A DNA stretch of 64,000 bases from assembly GCA_903891475.1 (NCBI GenBank), contig CAITEP010000016.1, positions 62,001 through 126,000 of the forward strand. The letters run 5' to 3'. A program made the translations under genes and the position numbers. The stretch is from an uncultured Mucilaginibacter sp. (GTDB lineage: Bacteria; Bacteroidota; Bacteroidia; Sphingobacteriales; Sphingobacteriaceae). The notes beneath the pieces are model-generated. The model was not told where the DNA came from and did not search any database. It saw only the letters and a list, made by a program, of their open reading frames with translations. Positions 60,898 to 64,000 of the stretch are shown one piece after another (positions within the stretch are counted from its first letter, which is position 1; each line of letters starts with the position of its first letter).

Positions 60898-61557
60898 ATG
60901 TACGATATTACACTTATATCTACATTTCATTCAGAATTGGGTAAATGTAATTCTGTTGAATTGTACAAGATTATTGAATCACTTAATCCGGAAGTGATTT
61001 TTGAGGAAATGCCTAAAAAGTTATTTGATTTGATATACAAAGAGAAAATACCCGATTTCGAAATCACGGAAATAAGATGTGTTAAGAATTATTTATTAAA
61101 ACATAAAATTAAAAACTTCCCTGTAGATAAAGAGCCAAATCCTTATCTGTTATCTAATGATATTGAAGGGATGTTTGATAAATTCAGCGGCATTGAATCA
61201 TATAAAAATCTAAAAAACGAACAAATATTATTGACTAAGAAGGAAGGCTTTTCTTACCTAAATAGTTATGATTATTTAGAATTACTTGATCGAATAAAAA
61301 TGGAAGAATTAAAACTTATGGAGCTTGGGATTAACAACTTGAATGTGTTAGAACCTCTTTATATATTACTAAACGAAGAAAATGATATCCGAGAAAACGC
61401 AATGCTTGAAAATATTTACAATTTGAGTCGAGAAAATCCATATAATCAAGCAGTATTTTTAATTGGTGCTCGTCATAAAAAATCTATTATTCAAAAGGTA
61501 CAAGAATATAAATATGCTAATAACTTAAATTTGAATTGGACATTTTACTCTGCATAA
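60898..61557 (+). CDS. TraB/EreA-superfamily-like hypothetical protein
   Basis: A 219-residue soluble protein without signal peptide. Three landmarks recall the ChaN/EreA/TraB fold: an N-terminal strand with His (ITLISTFHSELGKCN), NPEVIFEEMP with the paired Glu, and a C-terminal AVFLIGARHKKSI with Gly and His. The middle is helical. No specific activity can be assigned. It is flanked by 36-bp direct repeats and is AT-richer than its neighbours, which suggests it arrived as a unit. Confidence 0.5.
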   Translation: MYDITLISTFHSELGKCNSVELYKIIESLNPEVIFEEMPKKLFDLIYKEKIPDFEITEIRCVKNYLLKHKIKNFPVDKEPNPYLLSNDIEGMFDKFSGIESYKNLKNEQILLTKKEGFSYLNSYDYLELLDRIKMEELKLMELGINNLNVLEPLYILLNEENDIRENAMLENIYNLSRENPYNQAVFLIGARHKKSIIQKVQEYKYANNLNLNWTFYSA

Positions 61558-61770
61558 AAAGCAGCAAAATTGATTGTGCTAGCCTCAAAATTCATTAATT
61601 TCAACCTAAACACCCTCCAAATGGCATGGAATATTGTTTTGGTTTACAACGTATGCTAACTATTTCAACTTTATTGTGGAAAACTTCCCCGCCAAAACCA
61701 AAATTTATAAATTAAATACGCCCTATTTTATTTTGTATCTATTAACTTTACATTTTTAATTTTTTAACGT
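61558..61770. other. Spacer with right flanking repeat
   Basis: AT-rich non-coding sequence before the DUF3127 gene, including the repeat at 61590-61625. TTAACTTTACATTTT just upstream of the ATG is promoter-like, but I could not pair it with a well-spaced -33 element. Confidence 0.5.
61590..61625 (+). repeat. 36-bp flanking direct repeat, right copy
   Basis: ATTCATTAATTTCAACCTAA then ACACCCTCCAAATGGC. It matches the left copy at 32 of 36 positions by hand alignment. Confidence 0.8.
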
Positions 61771-62133
61771 ATGGAAATTAAGGGTAAAGTATACGAAGTA
61801 ACGCCAACGGTGCAGGTTACTGAATCGCTAAAAAAAAGGGAATTGATTTTGGAATATGTAGAAAATCCGCAATATCCCGAATATTTGAAGTTTGAAGCCA
61901 TTCAGGACCGTTGCAACCTTTTAGATAATGTAAAAGTAGGTGATGATATAGAGGTTTTCTTTAACCTAAGGGGCCGCCCATGGACCGACAAGACAGGCAA
62001 AAAAACCTATTTTAACTCGCTACAGCTTTGGAAAATTAACGCCCTTGCCGCCGCGGGTGCCAAAACCACCCCCGAGTACGTTGCCCCGGCCGACCTAAGC
62101 ACAAGTCCGGAAGAAGACGACCTGCCATTTTAA
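61771..62133 (+). CDS. DUF3127 OB-fold protein with SSB-like acidic tip
   Basis: A 120-residue protein. The core of about 90 residues is DUF3127, an OB-like fold: MEIKGKVYEVTPTVQVTESL, LILEYVENPQYPEYLKFEAI, FFNLRGRPWTDKTGKK, FNSLQLWKI. A Pro/Ala linker leads to the end EEDDLPF, which matches the SSB C-terminal interaction peptide (acidic residues then a terminal Pro-Phe). SSB tips recruit replication and repair enzymes. Nucleic-acid binding by DUF3127 is presumed from fold, not proven. A strong terminator follows. Confidence 0.88.
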   Translation: MEIKGKVYEVTPTVQVTESLKKRELILEYVENPQYPEYLKFEAIQDRCNLLDNVKVGDDIEVFFNLRGRPWTDKTGKKTYFNSLQLWKINALAAAGAKTTPEYVAPADLSTSPEEDDLPF

Positions 62134-62169
62134 GAATTTACCGATACAGTAATGTTATGGTATTGAATG

Positions 62170-62217
62170 GGCAATTTACAAGTTGTTAAAGTGTACAGCT
62201 TGTAAATTGCCTTTTTT
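62170..62217 (+). terminator. Rho-independent terminator after the DUF3127 gene
   Basis: GGCAATTTACAAG (62170-62182) and CTTGTAAATTGCC (62199-62211) form a perfect 13-bp stem with a 16-nt loop, followed by six T (62212-62217). It lies 36 bp after the stop and 18 bp before the end of the convergent gene. Confidence 0.9.
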
Positions 62218-62235
62218 GCGTATGGGCTTAATGGA

Positions 62236-63390
62236 TTAGGCCAAAGCTTGTGCCAAATCTTTTATCAAATAATCGGCATCCTCCAACCCTACATACATGC
62301 GGATGAGCACGTGGCGGGGATTATCACTATCAAAAGCCTGCACGGGCACACCGGCTATGGCAGGTATAATCAAGCTCTCGTGCCCTCCCCATGATACCGC
62401 CATTAATATATGCTGCAATTTATCGCAAAAAGCTTCAATGCTTTGTACGCTCGCGTTTTTCAGCGTAAAACTAAACATGCTGCCACAACCCCGCATCTGC
62501 TTTTTAGCCAATTCGGCTTGCGGAAAGTCGGTGTTAAAGGGCCAGATTACTTTATCAACCGCCGGGTGTTGTTGTAGCCAAGCGGTTACTACCTTAGCCG
62601 TTTCAAAACCACGCTGCATACGCAAAGGCAAGGTGCGCAACCCACGTATCAGCAACCAAGCCGAATGTGGCGATAGTGTGGGCCCTATGTTCATAAACTC
62701 GTTATCAAAAATGTGGCTCAACATGGCTTTGCTGCCGGTAACTACTCCTGCCACCACATCGGAATGCCCGCCCAAATACTTGGTAGCCGACTGCGCCACC
62801 AAATCAATCCCCAAGGCAATGGGCTGCTGGTAAAGCGGACCGCAATAGCTGTTATCAATCATGGTGATGATGCCCCTAGGTTTGGCTATTTGGGCAATGG
62901 CGGCTAAATCCTGCAATTCGTAACTAAAGGTATTAGGGCTTTCCAAATAAATCAGTTTGGTATTGGCTTGTATGGCATCTTCAATATTTTGTACCGAGGT
63001 GCCGTTTACGTAGGTGCAGGTAATGCCAAATTTTGGCAATAGGTTATTGAAAAGTTTAATGGTCCAGCTATACGGGTTCTCCACCACTACGGCATGGTCG
63101 CCTTGCTTTAATAGCGAGATGATGGGCACGCTAATGGCGGCTACGCCGCTGCTAAAAACCAAGGCATCTTCGGCACCATCCAAAGCGGCCAACTTTTTGC
63201 GTAAAATGCTAAGGGTAGGGTTATTACCCCGCGAGTACAGCATGGCATCGTACTCGTTGCTCAAAGCCTCTCTAAAATGGGCTACGGTTTTAAAAGTGAA
63301 ATTGCTTGTTTGTATAATAGGGGGCGATACCGCGTTAAAATAGTTTTCGCGTTCCTCGCCAAGTTCGTTCAGTATGTATGATAAATCCAT
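62236..63390 (-). CDS. Trans-sulfuration family PLP-dependent enzyme
   Basis: A 384-residue Cys/Met-metabolism enzyme. Landmarks are YSRGNNPTLSILRKKLAALD (phosphate- and substrate-binding Tyr-Arg), ALVFSSGVAAIS, MIDNSYCGPLYQQP (the PLP-ring Asp) and the Schiff-base Lys in QSATKYLGGHSDVVAG. Family members include cystathionine gamma-synthase, cystathionine beta-lyase and methionine gamma-lyase, which sequence by eye cannot separate. The late CGSMFSFTL and SWGGHESLI segments are typical. It starts 1 bp after the permease stop, so the two are one operon. Confidence 0.9.
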   Translation of the reverse strand: MDLSYILNELGEERENYFNAVSPPIIQTSNFTFKTVAHFREALSNEYDAMLYSRGNNPTLSILRKKLAALDGAEDALVFSSGVAAISVPIISLLKQGDHAVVVENPYSWTIKLFNNLLPKFGITCTYVNGTSVQNIEDAIQANTKLIYLESPNTFSYELQDLAAIAQIAKPRGIITMIDNSYCGPLYQQPIALGIDLVAQSATKYLGGHSDVVAGVVTGSKAMLSHIFDNEFMNIGPTLSPHSAWLLIRGLRTLPLRMQRGFETAKVVTAWLQQHPAVDKVIWPFNTDFPQAELAKKQMRGCGSMFSFTLKNASVQSIEAFCDKLQHILMAVSWGGHESLIIPAIAGVPVQAFDSDNPRHVLIRMYVGLEDADYLIKDLAQALA

Positions 63391-63391
63391 G

Positions 63392-64000
63392 TTAGTTTTC
63401 TGTTTGGGTAGTTTTTTTGTTGCCCACCCCTATATAATAAATTGCCAAGCCCAAAGCGTAAGCCGCCAAACAAATCAGCGCCGCATAAGGGTTGTCTTGA
63501 AAGGTTATGAAGATATTAATGGTAACAAACCAGTACGATAGGATAAAAATGGCAGGCACCAGCGGAAACCATTTAATGGTGTAGATGCCTGTACCATCCA
63601 ATTCCTTGGTTTTTTTGCGGAGCATAAATATGGCTACCGCGGCCATGCTGAGGCCAATGGTATCAAAAAACATCACGTATTTAAGCATATCGCCAAACTT
63701 GGCCACAAAAAACAGCACCAATATAATGGCGGCTACAAAAAAGCTCATGCCAAATTCCTGCACCTGGGTTTTGGGGTTTACCTTTTTAAATATGGCTGGC
63801 AACACCCCGTCTTCGGCCATGGCATAATACACCCTCGGGTTCGACATCACGTTTACATTCACATAAGCCAAAACCGACAAAAATATCATGATAGAGGTGA
63901 TTTTATACCCCAAATCGCCAAAAATAACACCCACCATTTTTGCCGCCAGGGCAGGGGTATGCTGCAAACCACCTATCCCCAACACATGGAAATACGCGTA
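63392..64000 (-). CDS. Amino-acid permease (APC family), C-terminal part
   Basis: The gene runs off the right end of the window; the frame stays open to 64000, and the apparent start at 63985 is a GTG inside the protein. The visible 203 residues hold about five transmembrane helices. IMIFLSVLAYVNVNVMSNPR and YYAMAEDGVLPAIFKKVNPK are the typical APC segment between helices 7 and 9. The last stop is directly followed by the trans-sulfuration gene, so uptake of a sulfur amino acid such as methionine or cystine is a reasonable inference. Confidence 0.88.
   Translation of the reverse strand, partial: YAYFHVLGIGGLQHTPALAAKMVGVIFGDLGYKITSIMIFLSVLAYVNVNVMSNPRVYYAMAEDGVLPAIFKKVNPKTQVQEFGMSFFVAAIILVLFFVAKFGDMLKYVMFFDTIGLSMAAVAIFMLRKKTKELDGTGIYTIKWFPLVPAIFILSYWFVTINIFITFQDNPYAALICLAAYALGLAIYYIGVGNKKTTQTEN

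Noticed and set aside
1..64000. tRNA or rRNA genes, insertion sequences, phage genes
   Set aside because: Read for cloverleaf-like arms, transposase motifs and integrase motifs; nothing convincing was seen by eye.

Overview
The window is AT-rich DNA from a member of the Bacteroidota. The evidence is several TonB-dependent receptors with N-terminal carboxypeptidase-like domains, DUF4249 lipoproteins, DUF3127, DUF5672, an ECF42 sigma factor with its DGPF partner, relaxed lipoboxes and almost no Shine-Dalgarno sites. A Sphingobacteriales-type genome fits best, but genus cannot be fixed from this sequence. I saw no rRNA, tRNA, insertion sequence, integrase or CRISPR array.

Layout. Positions 1-4.8 kb hold the tail of one DUF4249 lipoprotein and two complete tandem paralogs, followed by an MG2/plug-like surface protein. 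Positions 5-15.4 kb hold two TonB-dependent receptors, a lipoprotein zinc metalloprotease, an aspartyl protease with a PDZ domain and a START-domain protein. Positions 15.6-22.8 kb hold a giant alpha-2-macroglobulin with a CxEQ thioester motif and a small TonB-like protein. Positions 22.9-32.1 kb run on the minus strand: an ABC exporter, a MaoC hydratase, and a five-gene glycosyltransferase group ending in an MsbA-like flippase, probably for lipopolysaccharide or another surface glycan. Positions 32.2-38.8 kb hold topoisomerase IV subunit A, a YdeI-like protein, an SGNH hydrolase with a frameshifted signal peptide, a TlpA-like thioredoxin and an acyl-CoA dehydrogenase. Positions 39-48.4 kb hold an M13 peptidase, a PnuC/NadR-like nicotinamide riboside salvage pair among interspersed repeats, an ECF sigma operon, an ECF42/DGPF pair and an RlmI-like methyltransferase.

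The accessory region is 49.0-53.1 kb. Five short genes, four encoding small multi-helix membrane proteins and one resembling Imm52 immunity proteins, all lie on the plus strand. Each is preceded by the same roughly 103-bp palindromic repeat (R1-R5) and by a short, often stop-interrupted open frame that reads like the C-terminal tip of a polymorphic (Rhs-type) toxin. I read this as an array of orphan toxin-tail/immunity cassettes whose boundaries are marked by a structured repeat. It is the best candidate here for an undescribed system. No full-length toxin gene and no recombinase lie in the window.

Positions 53.2-64 kb return to ordinary genes: DNA polymerase IV, a TonB-C-like secreted protein, a tandem array with an exact 157-bp period, a THUMP methyltransferase, a putative metal-uptake group (HupE/UreJ, a small His-rich protein and a TonB-dependent receptor), a TraB/EreA-like protein flanked by direct repeats, a DUF3127 protein with an SSB-like acidic tip, a trans-sulfuration PLP enzyme and the end of an amino-acid permease that runs off the window.
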